From: Fimenecus sp045631075
GTDB lineage: Bacteria; Bacillota; Clostridia; Oscillospirales; Acutalibacteraceae
Assembly: GCA_045631075.1 (NCBI GenBank)
Contig: JAZQUC010000079.1
Location: 1-20,497 of the forward strand
Reading direction: 5' to 3'
Length of the DNA: 20,497 bases
A model generated the notes under the pieces. That model was not told the DNA's origin, did not search any database, and saw nothing but the letters and a program-made list of their open reading frames with translations. The stretch's first letter is position 1; each line of letters starts with the position of its first letter. A program made the translations under genes and the position numbers. Shown here piece after piece: positions 1 through 8,456 of this stretch.

Positions 1-1006
1 TATAAGTTGCACCAAGTGCTCTGTCAAAAAGGCCATAACCAGGTTTACCTGTTTCGCCCCAAATCATTCTACCGTGGTCAGGACGAACATAACCATCAAA
101 GCCTGTATCTACAAGTGCCTTAACTACTTCATACATATCAAGGCTACCACAATTTGAAATATGTCCGCTTTCCTCAAAGCTTCCGTCTTCCATAATCAAA
201 ATATTTCTGATATGCATAAATGCAATTCTGTTCATTGCACTGTATTTTCTAATCATTTTTACTACATCATTTGATGCAGCACATCCTAACGAACCTGTGC
301 AAAGGCAAAGGCTGTTTGCTTCACTATCAACAAGACTTAACATTCTGTCAATATTTTCTTCACAAGTGATAATTCTCGGAATACCAAAGATTGGGTATGG
401 TGGGTCATCAGGATGAATTGCCATCTTAACACCACATTCTTCAGCAACAGGAATAACCTTTTTGAGGAATTTTTCAAGATTTTTCCAAAGACCTTCTTCA
501 CCAATTTCACCATAAGCTGAGATTAATTCTCTTACCTCATCCTGAGTATAGCTTGCATCCCAACCTGGAAGATGAATATCATCCTTAAGTGGGTCAAGAC
601 CTTTCATCTGTTCCCAATACATAACAAGACTTGTTGAACCATCTTCTGCTTCTTTGTCAAGCTGTGTACGAGTCCAGTCAAAAACAGGCATAAAGTTATA
701 TGTTACACACTTAACACCATATTTTGCACAACGACGAATGTTTTCACAATAAACCTCTAAAAGCTCGTCAACATTTTCTCTGCCGAGTTTAATGTTTTCG
801 TGCACAGGAATTGATTCAACAACATCAAAAACAAGACCATTTTCCTCGCACTGTTTTACCATTTTTTCGATTGACTCTTCTGGCCAAACCTCACCTGGCT
901 TTACATCATAAACTGCACTGACAATGCTTTTCATATTTGGAATCTGACGAATGTACTGTAATGATATTGGGTCACTTTCACCATACCAACGGAATGACAT
1001 TTTCAT
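1..1006 (-). CDS. uxuA: Mannonate dehydratase (partial, C-terminus beyond window)
   Basis: Dehydrates D-mannonate to 2-keto-3-deoxygluconate in the cytoplasmic hexuronate pathway. The reading frame is open from an ATG at 1006 to the window edge, giving 335 residues; the family is usually about 350-400, so the C-terminus is missing. Family features are visible: the start MKMSFRWYG, IHPDDPP with His198, LCTGSLG with Cys236, HIRN with His265 and RPDHGR with Asp310. The spacing of this His/Cys/His/Asp set is what I expect for the Mn-binding residues of UxuA. A perfect AGGAGG lies 8 nt before the start, and a near-consensus promoter sits upstream (1039-1067), so the gene starts its own transcript although the neighbour upstream has the same orientation. 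It works with uxaC at 13170-14570. Identity is near certain. Confidence 0.96.
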   Translation of the reverse strand, partial: MKMSFRWYGESDPISLQYIRQIPNMKSIVSAVYDVKPGEVWPEESIEKMVKQCEENGLVFDVVESIPVHENIKLGRENVDELLEVYCENIRRCAKYGVKCVTYNFMPVFDWTRTQLDKEAEDGSTSLVMYWEQMKGLDPLKDDIHLPGWDASYTQDEVRELISAYGEIGEEGLWKNLEKFLKKVIPVAEECGVKMAIHPDDPPYPIFGIPRIITCEENIDRMLSLVDSEANSLCLCTGSLGCAASNDVVKMIRKYSAMNRIAFMHIRNILIMEDGSFEESGHISNCGSLDMYEVVKALVDTGFDGYVRPDHGRMIWGETGKPGYGLFDRALGATY

Positions 1007-1038
1007 AAGTTTTACCTCCTTATGTTTTCGTTATATTT

Positions 1039-1067
1039 ATTTTACCATTGAAAAAAATATCGTTCAA
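1039..1067 (-). promoter_or_regulatory. Sigma-A-type promoter of uxuA with overlapping inverted repeat
   Basis: Read on the minus strand, TTGAAC (1067-1062) and TAAAAT (1044-1039) are separated by exactly 17 nt and lie 33 nt before the uxuA start codon. An inverted repeat CATTGAA/TTCAATG (1046-1052 and 1063-1069, spacer 10 nt) covers the -35 box and the spacer. That position would suit a repressor. Regulation is inferred only from placement. Confidence 0.6.
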
Positions 1068-1097
1068 TGTAAATGTTATAGTTATTATGGGAATTTT

Positions 1098-1820
1098 TTA
1101 TTGCTCCTCAGGAAAATTCTCATCATTTTCCCAATATGCAACATCAAATTCGTCTTTTTCAGGGTCATAAACATCCCACAGCTCGTGTTCAAAAACTTCA
1201 GGCTGTGACGGACATTCTGCTATTGCTTCAACTTTCATTCCCCTTGACCAGATTGACGGGTCGATTCGAATTGTATAACCACAACAAGAAGGTGTCAACC
1301 ATTCGTGCATAGGTGCTTCAGGAAGTGCATAGGTCTGCATAAGTGACATAATAACGCCACCATGAGTGAATACGGCCGTACTGCTAACTCCTGCCTTAAT
1401 TACACCGTCAACAATCTTTTCAAAACAATCGCAAATTCTGTAATTAAATCTGACCTGACTGTCACCAAATGGTGCTGCCTTATTAGGATTTGAGCCACTG
1501 AGCCATTCTGCAAAATCTTCATCATCCTGCAATTCTTCAGCAGTCTTACCTTCAAATTCACCGAAATCATACTCTCTTAAATCATCAAGTACGATAGGAT
1601 TTTTGTCAGGATATATTTCCTTTGCTGTTTCAATACATCTTTTTAAAGGACTTGAAAAAACAGCATCAACCTCAGGGTATTCACCATAATTTTTCATTAT
1701 ATCCTTAAGCTGTGCCATACCTTCTTCACATACAGATTCATCCGTATGACCGATATATCTGCCCTCAAGGTTACCTTTTGTGACAGCGTGGCGTATTAAA
1801 TGAATTTGGTAAGTTTTCAT
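1098..1820 (-). CDS. Histidine phosphatase (phosphoglycerate mutase/CobC-like) family protein
   Basis: A 240-residue cytoplasmic protein of the histidine phosphatase superfamily, which moves or hydrolyses phosphate through a phosphohistidine. The catalytic motif is LIRHAVTKGN (Arg10-His11; the usual RHG is RHA here). FSSPLKRCIETA supplies Arg61, LREYDFGEFEG gives the acidic residue, and FTHGG supplies the second His (153). The order RHA, GRYIGHTDESV, SSPLKR resembles alpha-ribazole phosphatases (CobC) and other small-molecule phosphatases more than glycolytic mutases. No cobalamin gene is nearby, so the substrate is not assigned. The C-terminal 40 residues are acidic and extend beyond the core fold. 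The ATG at 1820 is preceded by GGGAGA. The gene is divergent from the XRE regulator and followed by uxuA. The family is certain, the substrate unknown. Confidence 0.88.
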   Translation of the reverse strand: MKTYQIHLIRHAVTKGNLEGRYIGHTDESVCEEGMAQLKDIMKNYGEYPEVDAVFSSPLKRCIETAKEIYPDKNPIVLDDLREYDFGEFEGKTAEELQDDEDFAEWLSGSNPNKAAPFGDSQVRFNYRICDCFEKIVDGVIKAGVSSTAVFTHGGVIMSLMQTYALPEAPMHEWLTPSCCGYTIRIDPSIWSRGMKVEAIAECPSQPEVFEHELWDVYDPEKDEFDVAYWENDENFPEEQ

Positions 1821-1854
1821 ATTAGTTCTCCCGAAAATTTGTAAATTAATACAA

Positions 1855-1883
1855 TATACAATTTGTTTAATATATTATATAAT
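1855..1883 (+). promoter_or_regulatory. Probable promoter of the XRE regulator
   Basis: TATACA (1855-1860) and a perfect TATAAT (1878-1883) are separated by 17 nt, 33 nt before the ATG at 1916. The -35 box matches TTGACA at four of six bases. The expected transcription start falls inside the palindrome at 1886-1902. Confidence 0.5.
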
Positions 1884-1885
1884 CT

Positions 1886-1902
1886 TTATACTTTAAGTAT
1901 AA
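1886..1902. promoter_or_regulatory. 17-nt palindrome, candidate autoregulatory operator
   Basis: TTATACTT-T-AAGTATAA is a perfect palindrome with one central base. It lies just after the -10 box and ends immediately before the AAGGA ribosome binding site of the XRE gene. Operators of XRE/Cro-like repressors are commonly placed this way. That the adjacent regulator binds it is inference. Confidence 0.45.
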
Positions 1903-1915
1903 GGAATGTTTATTT

Positions 1916-2530
1916 ATGAGTACATCTGTTTCCACACGACTTGTGTCATTAAGAAAAGAAAAAAATTTAAGTCAGAAAGAAGCTGCCATAGAACTTGGTG
2001 TTTCACAGGCCTTGCTTTCACACTATGAAAAAGGAATCCGCGAATGCGGTCTTGATTTTTTATGCCGTGCATCCACATTCTACGATGTGAGTACCGACTA
2101 TCTTTTAGGACTTACTGAAAACAAGATGATGTCCGATGCTCTTTTCGTTGAACACGAAATCCCGCAGGACAGCGAAATGCGAATGAGTACAATTTTCCGT
2201 TCATCCGTTTATCTTATGGACAGGCTTAGTGCATATGGTCGAAATCATTCAAGCAAAATCAGAACAATTTATGTTTTGACTATCTATAAAGTTTATCTTA
2301 CTGCACTTGCTCAGGGTGCTATTCCTAACCACGAGCTCGCTCGAAAAGAGTTAGCGCCATATCTTACCACAACATCAATTGACCATATTATAAATTCATT
2401 AGTCTTTGACGGTGATGCAAAGCCTAAACGAAACGAACAGCTTCCTAAAACAATGGATACCATTATCAGGGAAGCAGCACGAATAATCGAAAAAGAAGTA
2501 ACAAGAGCATATAAAGTTGTATCAAAGTAA
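1916..2530 (+). CDS. XRE-family helix-turn-helix transcriptional regulator
   Basis: A 204-residue DNA-binding protein. Residues 8-66 form a Cro/C1-type HTH (LVSLRKEKNLSQKEAA, then VSQALLSHYEKG as recognition helix, then the typical tail FYDVSTDYLLGLTE). Residues 70-204 are mostly helical with no signal peptide or membrane segment and no domain that I recognise; this part is probably a dimerisation or sensing region. AAGGA precedes the ATG. The gene is divergent from the histidine phosphatase and convergent with rsmI, overlapping its 3' end by 9 nt. A perfect palindrome sits between its -10 box and start, so autoregulation is plausible. Targets are unknown. Confidence 0.88.
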   Translation: MSTSVSTRLVSLRKEKNLSQKEAAIELGVSQALLSHYEKGIRECGLDFLCRASTFYDVSTDYLLGLTENKMMSDALFVEHEIPQDSEMRMSTIFRSSVYLMDRLSAYGRNHSSKIRTIYVLTIYKVYLTALAQGAIPNHELARKELAPYLTTTSIDHIINSLVFDGDAKPKRNEQLPKTMDTIIREAARIIEKEVTRAYKVVSK

Positions 2531-3346
2531 CTCTTTATAAATAAGACTCTTTTTAATTCCCGTTTCTGCCGCTATCGTTTTTGATGCCTCGTTAACGCTG
2601 ACACCCTTGTCCACAAGTTCTTTTGCAAGTAACACAGCCTGTTCTAATGTAACGGGCTGTTTTTCTTTTGTTTTTTCCTGACCTGCAAGAATAAGAACAT
2701 ACTCACCTCTTGGGTTTTCAACCTCAAAATAATCAATAGCACCTTGAAGGGTTGTCCGCATAACAGTTTCGTGAATTTTTGTAAGTTCTTTAACTATGGC
2801 AATCTGACGGTCCCCAAAATACTGGTACATATCCTTAAGTGTTGCCTTTAATTTATGAGGTGCTTCGTAAAAAATCATTGTTCTTGTTTCATTTTTAAGT
2901 TCTTCAAGATGTTCTTTACGACTTGGCTTGTTTGTACTTAAAAAGCCTTCGAATGTAAATCGTCCGCTTTCCATACCGCTGATTGCAAGTGCTGTTGCAA
3001 ATGCAGTAGGTCCTGGAACAGACTCAACAGGAACACCCTTTTCGTGGCAAAGGTAAACCAGGTCCTGTCCAGGGTCGGAAATACAAGGCATACCTGCATC
3101 CGTCACAATAGCACAGTTCTCTCCGTTAAGAAGTCTTGAAACTATCATTTCACCGCGTTCACGACGGTTGTGCTCATAATAGCTTACAAGTGGTTTTTTT
3201 ATATCAAAGAAATTCAGTAATTTCTGTGTAACTCTTGTATCTTCTGCCGCAATAAAATCAACAGATGCTAAAATTTCTTTTGCTCGTGGAGAAAAATCGG
3301 ACAAATTTCCGATTGGTGTTCCTACAACATAAAGTTTTCCATTCAT
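2522..3346 (-). CDS. rsmI: 16S rRNA (cytidine(1402)-2'-O)-methyltransferase
   Basis: Methylates the ribose 2'-OH of C1402 in the decoding centre of 16S rRNA. At 274 residues it is normal size for RsmI. Family signatures run in order: YVVGTPIGNLSDFSPRA at the N-terminus, AAEDTRVTQKLL, TDAGMPCISDPG (SAM-binding region), VPGPTA, FYEAPHKL and GEYVLILAG. The C-terminal 50 residues form the small helical tail typical of the family. AAGGAG begins right at the stop of the upstream methyltransferase gene, which suggests coupled translation, although the distance to this ATG (12 nt after GGAG) is long. It is the last gene of the rlmB-led operon and ends tail-to-tail with the XRE gene, overlapping by 9 nt. 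Confidence 0.95.
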   Translation of the reverse strand: MNGKLYVVGTPIGNLSDFSPRAKEILASVDFIAAEDTRVTQKLLNFFDIKKPLVSYYEHNRRERGEMIVSRLLNGENCAIVTDAGMPCISDPGQDLVYLCHEKGVPVESVPGPTAFATALAISGMESGRFTFEGFLSTNKPSRKEHLEELKNETRTMIFYEAPHKLKATLKDMYQYFGDRQIAIVKELTKIHETVMRTTLQGAIDYFEVENPRGEYVLILAGQEKTKEKQPVTLEQAVLLAKELVDKGVSVNEASKTIAAETGIKKSLIYKELL

Positions 3347-3362
3347 TTGTCCGTATCACTCC

Positions 3363-4106
3363 TTATTTTCTGTATTTCTCGGTAATTTCAAGCATTTCAT
3401 CTGTCAATGTACCGTCATCGTTATATGCTACCAAGTTACCTTCAACTTTTAATCCGTTTTTTGCACCGCGTTTACCTTCAATAAGCACAAGCCAAGGTTG
3501 AGTATCACCTTTTTTTGAAACAAAACGCAAGGTTTTTGGTTCAATGCCGTTTTTGCGCATTGAATACATGACATCAAAAACTCTTTCTGGTCGCTGACAC
3601 ATACAAAGTTTTCCACCAAATTTTAAAAGTCGTGATGCACTTTTTGCAATATCGTCCATATTACAAAGGGTTTCGTGCCTTGCAATAGTCGCAAAATTCT
3701 CGTCGTTTTTTATTCCACCGTTCTGGATTTTATAAGGTGGATTCATTGTGACAACATCAAAGCTACCTGCTTTTAAATCATCAATATCCTTTAAATCTCT
3801 GTTAAGCACGGTGATTTTCTCAGTTTCGTTAAGCGAAAGTGAGCGAAGCATCTGATTACAGCCTGCTTCCTGAATTTCAATTGCAGTAATCCTTGAACAT
3901 TTTTTATCACGAAGCCAAAGAAACGGAATTATACCACAACCTGAACCAAAATCACAGGCAACATCCTGTCTTTTGGGATTGGCAAAGTGTGCAAGAAGCA
4001 TAGCGTCTGTACCAAAAGTATGTTGCTTTGATACCACAATACCTACACCGTCACCTAAATCTTCAATATGTTCACCATCAAAAAGACTTATTTTATCAGT
4101 CAACAT
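3363..4106 (-). CDS. tRNA1(Val) (adenine(37)-N6)-methyltransferase-like protein (TrmN6/YfiC family)
   Basis: A class I SAM-dependent methyltransferase of 247 residues from the chosen start. The SAM-binding loop reads ACDFGSGCGIIPFL and the amino-methyltransferase motif is VVTMNPPYK (NPPY), which marks N6-adenine or N5-glutamine methylation. The FGTDAMLLAHFA stretch before the loop is characteristic of the TrmN6/YfiC group. I place the start at ATG 4106, five codons inside the longest frame (4121), because GAGGA lies at the right distance and no site precedes 4121. It overlaps the end of the mgtC-like gene by 11 nt, so translation is probably coupled. Firmicute relatives may act on other tRNA positions, so the target base is by family only. 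Confidence 0.85.
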   Translation of the reverse strand: MLTDKISLFDGEHIEDLGDGVGIVVSKQHTFGTDAMLLAHFANPKRQDVACDFGSGCGIIPFLWLRDKKCSRITAIEIQEAGCNQMLRSLSLNETEKITVLNRDLKDIDDLKAGSFDVVTMNPPYKIQNGGIKNDENFATIARHETLCNMDDIAKSASRLLKFGGKLCMCQRPERVFDVMYSMRKNGIEPKTLRFVSKKGDTQPWLVLIEGKRGAKNGLKVEGNLVAYNDDGTLTDEMLEITEKYRK

Positions 4107-4839
4107 AAATATCCTCAACATCTTCCATACTTCTGATAGTTGTTGTCATAAGTGAAAGAGAATCATCATTTTTAGGGAAAACAAGCACCTTAATAACAGA
4201 TGTATCCTTGCGACGCTTGAATTTTAAATCCTTTGATTCCGTATAAACAACTTCCATTGAATGGATTGTTCCACCACATTGTTTAATTGTCTTTGTAATA
4301 AGCGGAATTTGTGTTCCGACATCTTTAATTTCAATGAAAAGAAGCTTACCAGCCGAACCACGGACAATAAATCTTTTAAGAGAGTTAAGTGTAAGATAAA
4401 TGACTATGGTTGCAACAAACGCACCTGCGTAAAAACCTGCACCAACTGCAATACCGATACAAGCAACTGCCCAAAGAGATGCTGCAGTTGTAAGTCCTTT
4501 AACAGAAAAACCTTCACGAAGAATTGTACCTGCACCAAGAAAACCGATACCGCTGAGCACCTGTGCACTCATTCGTGTAACATCGCCCGTCATTCCTTGT
4601 TCATCATAAATATATACTGATGTGAGCATAACAAGAGCTGAACCGATAGCAACAAGAATATGTGTTCTGAACCCTGCAGGACGATGAGAATGTTCACGCT
4701 CAAAACCAATAAAGCCACTGAGAAGTGTTGTAATTAAAAGTTTTACAATTGCATCAACAGTAAATCTTAACTGGTCAAATTCCCAAAGCCACAAGGCAAT
4801 GTTTTTTACTGATTCCCAAATTTCAGCCACCAAATTCAT
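4096..4839 (-). CDS. MgtC/SapB-family membrane protein
   Basis: A 247-residue inner-membrane protein. The N-terminal half has four to five hydrophobic helices and carries the family signature: GFIGFEREHSHRPAGFRTHILV, then VLSGIGFLGAGTILREG, then GLTTAASLWAVACIGIAVGAG. Residues about 165-247 form a soluble ACT-like tail (GKLLFIEIKD, IRSMEDVEDIYVD). Family members are linked to Mg2+ homeostasis and regulation of ATP synthase in pathogens; in gut Clostridia the role is not established. The longest frame starts at ATG 4839, but AGGAG directly abuts that ATG. In-frame TTG (4833) or GTG (4830) starts would have a 6 or 9 nt spacing and may be the true start. It lies in the rlmB operon, 23 nt after the P-type-like gene. 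Confidence 0.9.
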   Translation of the reverse strand: MNLVAEIWESVKNIALWLWEFDQLRFTVDAIVKLLITTLLSGFIGFEREHSHRPAGFRTHILVAIGSALVMLTSVYIYDEQGMTGDVTRMSAQVLSGIGFLGAGTILREGFSVKGLTTAASLWAVACIGIAVGAGFYAGAFVATIVIYLTLNSLKRFIVRGSAGKLLFIEIKDVGTQIPLITKTIKQCGGTIHSMEVVYTESKDLKFKRRKDTSVIKVLVFPKNDDSLSLMTTTIRSMEDVEDIYVD

Positions 4840-4862
4840 CTCCTGAATAAAATTAATCTATT

Positions 4863-7616
4863 TTACTTTTTTCTTGTGAGTGCAGGAACAGAAAGTATAA
4901 CTGCCCATATAATCTGATAAATTCCTATTTGTAACGCACCGATTTGTGCCATATCTGACATAAATGTGAAAAGTGCAATAATTATTGCGCCTATACCAGA
5001 TGCAATAAACTGAATTAATCTTGACGAATTAACAAAATTGTTGATTATAAATGTGCCGTGAAGTGCCGCCAACATAGATTTGATGCTACCGTTATGGATA
5101 ATTTTTGCATCACTTCTGTCAGCAACTCTTGATTTTTCCTTTGAGAACATTTCACCCGCAACAGGATTGATAATCTTAACCACATTTGATGGCAACTGGA
5201 ATTCGCGTTCAAGGAATTTTTCCGTGATATTTGCATCGGATGTTCTGAAGAAAATTGTAAGCCCGTCTTTTTCAAGTTCACGAAGATATCTTGCTGTTTC
5301 CTGATTTGCCTTATACACAACAACGAACATTGCTGCAATTTTGCCTTCAATAGCAAGATAAATAACATTTCTTCCGTTTGATTTGAATTTTTCTTCCAAA
5401 TCCTTATCAGGTGTTTCAACATTGTGATGCACAAGAAGGTCACGGTTACCAACAAGAACACGATGATTGTGAATCCAACATGAGCATCCTAATTTTTCTT
5501 CATAAGCCAAAGACTCAACAGGAAGCAAAAGCTCGCGTTTGCCGATAATAACACCGTCAAAAACTTCTGCCATAACGCCGCCTGATGCAATGACAACTGA
5601 CGCTGTATAAAGAATCGCCTCATCAATTCGCATCTTGTGGTACGTCTTCATACCCTCAATGTTGCATCCGCCCTGTTCAAAAGCATCACAAGCGTCAATA
5701 ATGACACCGTTTGTGTTAACAGCATCGTCAACTGCACTGTAACCGTTAATCACAGCACCATCTTCGTTAATAAGCTTGTTTGTTGCACGAAGGTTAATTG
5801 CTGACAAAAGTCCTGCTGAACAAGGTAATGTCATTAAAAGTGTTGCAGTAAGAGTGCTTATTCCTGCAAAGAAATTACCGGTCTTTATAATTGAAATTAC
5901 AGCAAGAACAAGACCTACACCCGCCATTACAGGTATTGTAATCTTACAAACAGGACCTGTAACCTCTGCAAGACGAGAAAGTTCCACAAATTTCTGTGGA
6001 AAACCAATTTTTGCAGAATATTTGATTTCAGGATTGCCGAGCATAAGACCTCTTGCAATCTCGTTTGCAGTATCTTCATCTGCAATATTTTCAACGCTGT
6101 AACAATTTGCCGCGTCTTCTGTTATAACATTAAAGTTTTCGCTATCGTTCTTTGAACGGATAAACTCACCTGCAAGCTTCATAATCATTGGTACAACTGC
6201 AGCACCTGTTGTGAGTCTTGCGACGGATTCAATGCTATCTGCTGCGAAAAATGCCACAAAGCATTGAATAAATCCTGCGATTGCAGAAACAGCAACAACT
6301 GTATCCACATTAAGGATTTTGCTCTTTATATTTTTATATGCTTCGATAAATGAGGTGTAATTCATTGCGCTTGCTATGATAAGCAATAACAACTGTACAA
6401 TAACATAAACAAATTCATTGTTACCGTAAATCTCAAAATTACCGTTTTCCATACCTGCCACAAATGACAATATAGTCATAAGCAAGCATATTCCTGATAC
6501 AACAGCAAGTTTTATAACAATAGATTTCTTCTCCATTGAGAAAACCTTTTTAACTGCATCCTTATCCCTTGGTCCGAAATATTCACGGACAACAGATACC
6601 TTCTGGCGTTCATATCGTCTTCTTACAGGTGGAGATTCTACTCTTTCCTTTATTTGCATTCCACCATTGACGAAACTATCAACAGCTTTTTTTCTGTTTT
6701 CACGAAGCTCTTTTTCAGCATCCTCTTCGGACTGTTGCATGATTTCTTCATCATCATTAAATCCGTCAAACATAATCTGATTATCTGCTTTTTCTTCCTG
6801 TGGGATAACCCTTGTGCCAAAATCTTCTCTTGTTTTTTCCTGTTCAAGCTCATATTCAGCAGGAACGATTGTAGGAACAGGTCTTATACCGTCTGTACTT
6901 TCTTCTGCTGAACCACTTTTTACAACAAGTCCCGGAGTTTCAATAGTTTCCTGTGGGCGTTGCATTCTGATTGCTCTTTGCTCCATTGTGTTTTCAAGCT
7001 TTTGAACCGGCTTGTTCATAAAGTGCTTTCTGTACTTTTCGTCTTCCATTGTGCTTGAATAAACAGGCTGAGCATCACCACTTGTTGCTCTTGCAACCTT
7101 ATTTCCAAGATTATGTGAAATGTTCGGATTATATGCACCACGAATGTCAACTTCGTTAAACATTCTTGTTTTTTCGATAGAAATCTGACCTGTAACAGGC
7201 TTTACATCTTCCTCGTCACTATAACTTTTCACATCTTCTAAAATTTCGTCAATAACATCATCGGTAAAGCCCAACTGACCGTCATTATCCACAGAAACAG
7301 GAACCTCATCCTTAACAGGCTCAACAGTTTCTTCATCTTCAACATCAAATTCATTAAAATCAGTCACTCTTGACATATCGAATGAAAATGCTGATGCAGT
7401 TCTTTCTGTCTTTGTTGTTTCTGGTTTTGATTCTGAAACAGCAGAGCCATAAGCCGTAGAATATGAACCCACAGCCAAATCTGTTCCACCTATTTCAGCA
7501 AGAAGCGAATCAATATCATCAATAGAATATATTTCATCTGAATCATCTTTAAGATTTTTTGCTTTTAAATCATCAAGAATCTCATCAATCAAGCTATCTG
7601 AAATTTTATCTGACAT
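4863..7616 (-). CDS. Degenerate P-type ATPase-like membrane protein (probable pseudoenzyme) with long disordered N-terminus
   Basis: A 917-residue protein. Residues 1-345 are acidic, low in hydrophobics and probably disordered, and carry a repeated peptide (LIDEILDDLK at 9-18, VIDEILEDVK at 121-130). Residues 346-917 follow the plan of a heavy-metal-type P-ATPase: paired hydrophobic segments (365-387, 401-422, 437-460), a pair at 560-600 with TLPCSAG in place of the CPC motif, cytoplasmic P/N-like region and two final helices (865-910). Every catalytic signature is altered: DKTGT is DACDA (Asp641 kept, Lys-Thr-Gly lost), TGD is TSD (792-794), and the GDGxND hinge motif is absent where expected (about 826-840). 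Phosphorylation-driven transport therefore looks impossible or greatly changed. A sensory or scaffold role is speculation. GGGGGTGA precedes the ATG. It sits between rlmB and mgtC-like in one operon. The frame is intact throughout, so it is not a decaying pseudogene. Confidence 0.75.
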   Translation of the reverse strand: MSDKISDSLIDEILDDLKAKNLKDDSDEIYSIDDIDSLLAEIGGTDLAVGSYSTAYGSAVSESKPETTKTERTASAFSFDMSRVTDFNEFDVEDEETVEPVKDEVPVSVDNDGQLGFTDDVIDEILEDVKSYSDEEDVKPVTGQISIEKTRMFNEVDIRGAYNPNISHNLGNKVARATSGDAQPVYSSTMEDEKYRKHFMNKPVQKLENTMEQRAIRMQRPQETIETPGLVVKSGSAEESTDGIRPVPTIVPAEYELEQEKTREDFGTRVIPQEEKADNQIMFDGFNDDEEIMQQSEEDAEKELRENRKKAVDSFVNGGMQIKERVESPPVRRRYERQKVSVVREYFGPRDKDAVKKVFSMEKKSIVIKLAVVSGICLLMTILSFVAGMENGNFEIYGNNEFVYVIVQLLLLIIASAMNYTSFIEAYKNIKSKILNVDTVVAVSAIAGFIQCFVAFFAADSIESVARLTTGAAVVPMIMKLAGEFIRSKNDSENFNVITEDAANCYSVENIADEDTANEIARGLMLGNPEIKYSAKIGFPQKFVELSRLAEVTGPVCKITIPVMAGVGLVLAVISIIKTGNFFAGISTLTATLLMTLPCSAGLLSAINLRATNKLINEDGAVINGYSAVDDAVNTNGVIIDACDAFEQGGCNIEGMKTYHKMRIDEAILYTASVVIASGGVMAEVFDGVIIGKRELLLPVESLAYEEKLGCSCWIHNHRVLVGNRDLLVHHNVETPDKDLEEKFKSNGRNVIYLAIEGKIAAMFVVVYKANQETARYLRELEKDGLTIFFRTSDANITEKFLEREFQLPSNVVKIINPVAGEMFSKEKSRVADRSDAKIIHNGSIKSMLAALHGTFIINNFVNSSRLIQFIASGIGAIIIALFTFMSDMAQIGALQIGIYQIIWAVILSVPALTRKK

Positions 7617-7656
7617 AATAAAATTTCACCCCCGAAAATTATTTTGACATTTTGTC

Positions 7657-8406
7657 TTATCGTTTGTACGAGAACTCGTACATTAAAATTCCGCCTGCAA
7701 CAGAAGCATTAAGTGAATTAATTTGTCCCTTCATTTTAAGTGACACAATAAAATCACACTTTTCACGGACAATCCTGCTCATTCCGTCACCCTCTGAACC
7801 GATAACAAGAACTGCTGCACCGTCAAGGTTAACTGAACGGATATCCTCGCCATCCATATCAGCACCGTAAACCCACATTCCTTTTTCCTTTAACTCATCA
7901 AGAGTTGAAGCAAGGTTTGGCACACGTGCAACCTTCATATATTCAAGAGCACCTGCACTTGTTTTACCAACGGTATAATTAAGTGACGCACTTCTTCGTT
8001 TTGGAATAATAATACCGTGAACACCCGCTGCCTCAGCAGTACGGATAATTGCACCGAGGTTGTGAGGGTCTTCAATTCCGTCACAAGCAACAATAAATGG
8101 TGATTCTCCTCTTTCTTCTGCCACTTGGAGAATTTCTTCAACAGTTGCATAATCGTGAGCCGCACAAATAGCCACCACACCCTGATGATTACTGTGACCA
8201 CACATAAAGTCAAGTTTTTTCTTGTCAACTTCCTTTACAACAGCACCCTTGTCACGACACTGTCCAATAATTTTACCAACCGAACCACTTTTTTCTCCAC
8301 GGAGAACAAAAAGTGTATCAATCTCACGACCTGACTTGATAAGTTCAGTTACTGCATTTCTGCCGATTATTAAATCTTTCTTTTTTTCTTCATTGAATAA
8401 ATCCAT
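7657..8406 (-). CDS. rlmB: 23S rRNA (guanosine(2251)-2'-O)-methyltransferase (TrmH/SpoU family)
   Basis: Methylates the ribose of G2251 in the 23S rRNA P-loop. The start is placed at ATG 8406, because AAGGAG lies 7 nt upstream of it; the longer frame to 8427 would contain that site. This gives 249 residues, the normal length. Residues about 10-80 form the L30e-like RNA-binding domain (IIGRNAVTELIKSG ... GHSNHQGVVAI). The SPOUT knot shows motif 1 DGIEDPHNLGAIIRTAEAAG, motif 2 VLVIGSEGDGMSRIV and motif 3 SLNASVAGGILMYE. It is the first gene of the minus-strand operon and has a strong promoter. Other SpoU paralogues (TrmH, TrmL) are possible, but the N-terminal domain favours RlmB. Confidence 0.93.
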   Translation of the reverse strand: MDLFNEEKKKDLIIGRNAVTELIKSGREIDTLFVLRGEKSGSVGKIIGQCRDKGAVVKEVDKKKLDFMCGHSNHQGVVAICAAHDYATVEEILQVAEERGESPFIVACDGIEDPHNLGAIIRTAEAAGVHGIIIPKRRSASLNYTVGKTSAGALEYMKVARVPNLASTLDELKEKGMWVYGADMDGEDIRSVNLDGAAVLVIGSEGDGMSRIVREKCDFIVSLKMKGQINSLNASVAGGILMYEFSYKR

Positions 8407-8456
8407 TTCCAAACTCCTTTTGAGCATAATTACGGATGATAGTTTTTTAATAATTT

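Noticed and set aside
4261..4620. 119-codon plus-strand frame opposite the MgtC-like gene
   Set aside because: It is cysteine/threonine-rich, antisense to a well-supported family protein, and has no ribosome binding site.
4863..7616. Functional copper or heavy-metal exporting ATPase
   Set aside because: The phosphorylation, TGD and hinge motifs are all altered, so a transport annotation would be misleading.
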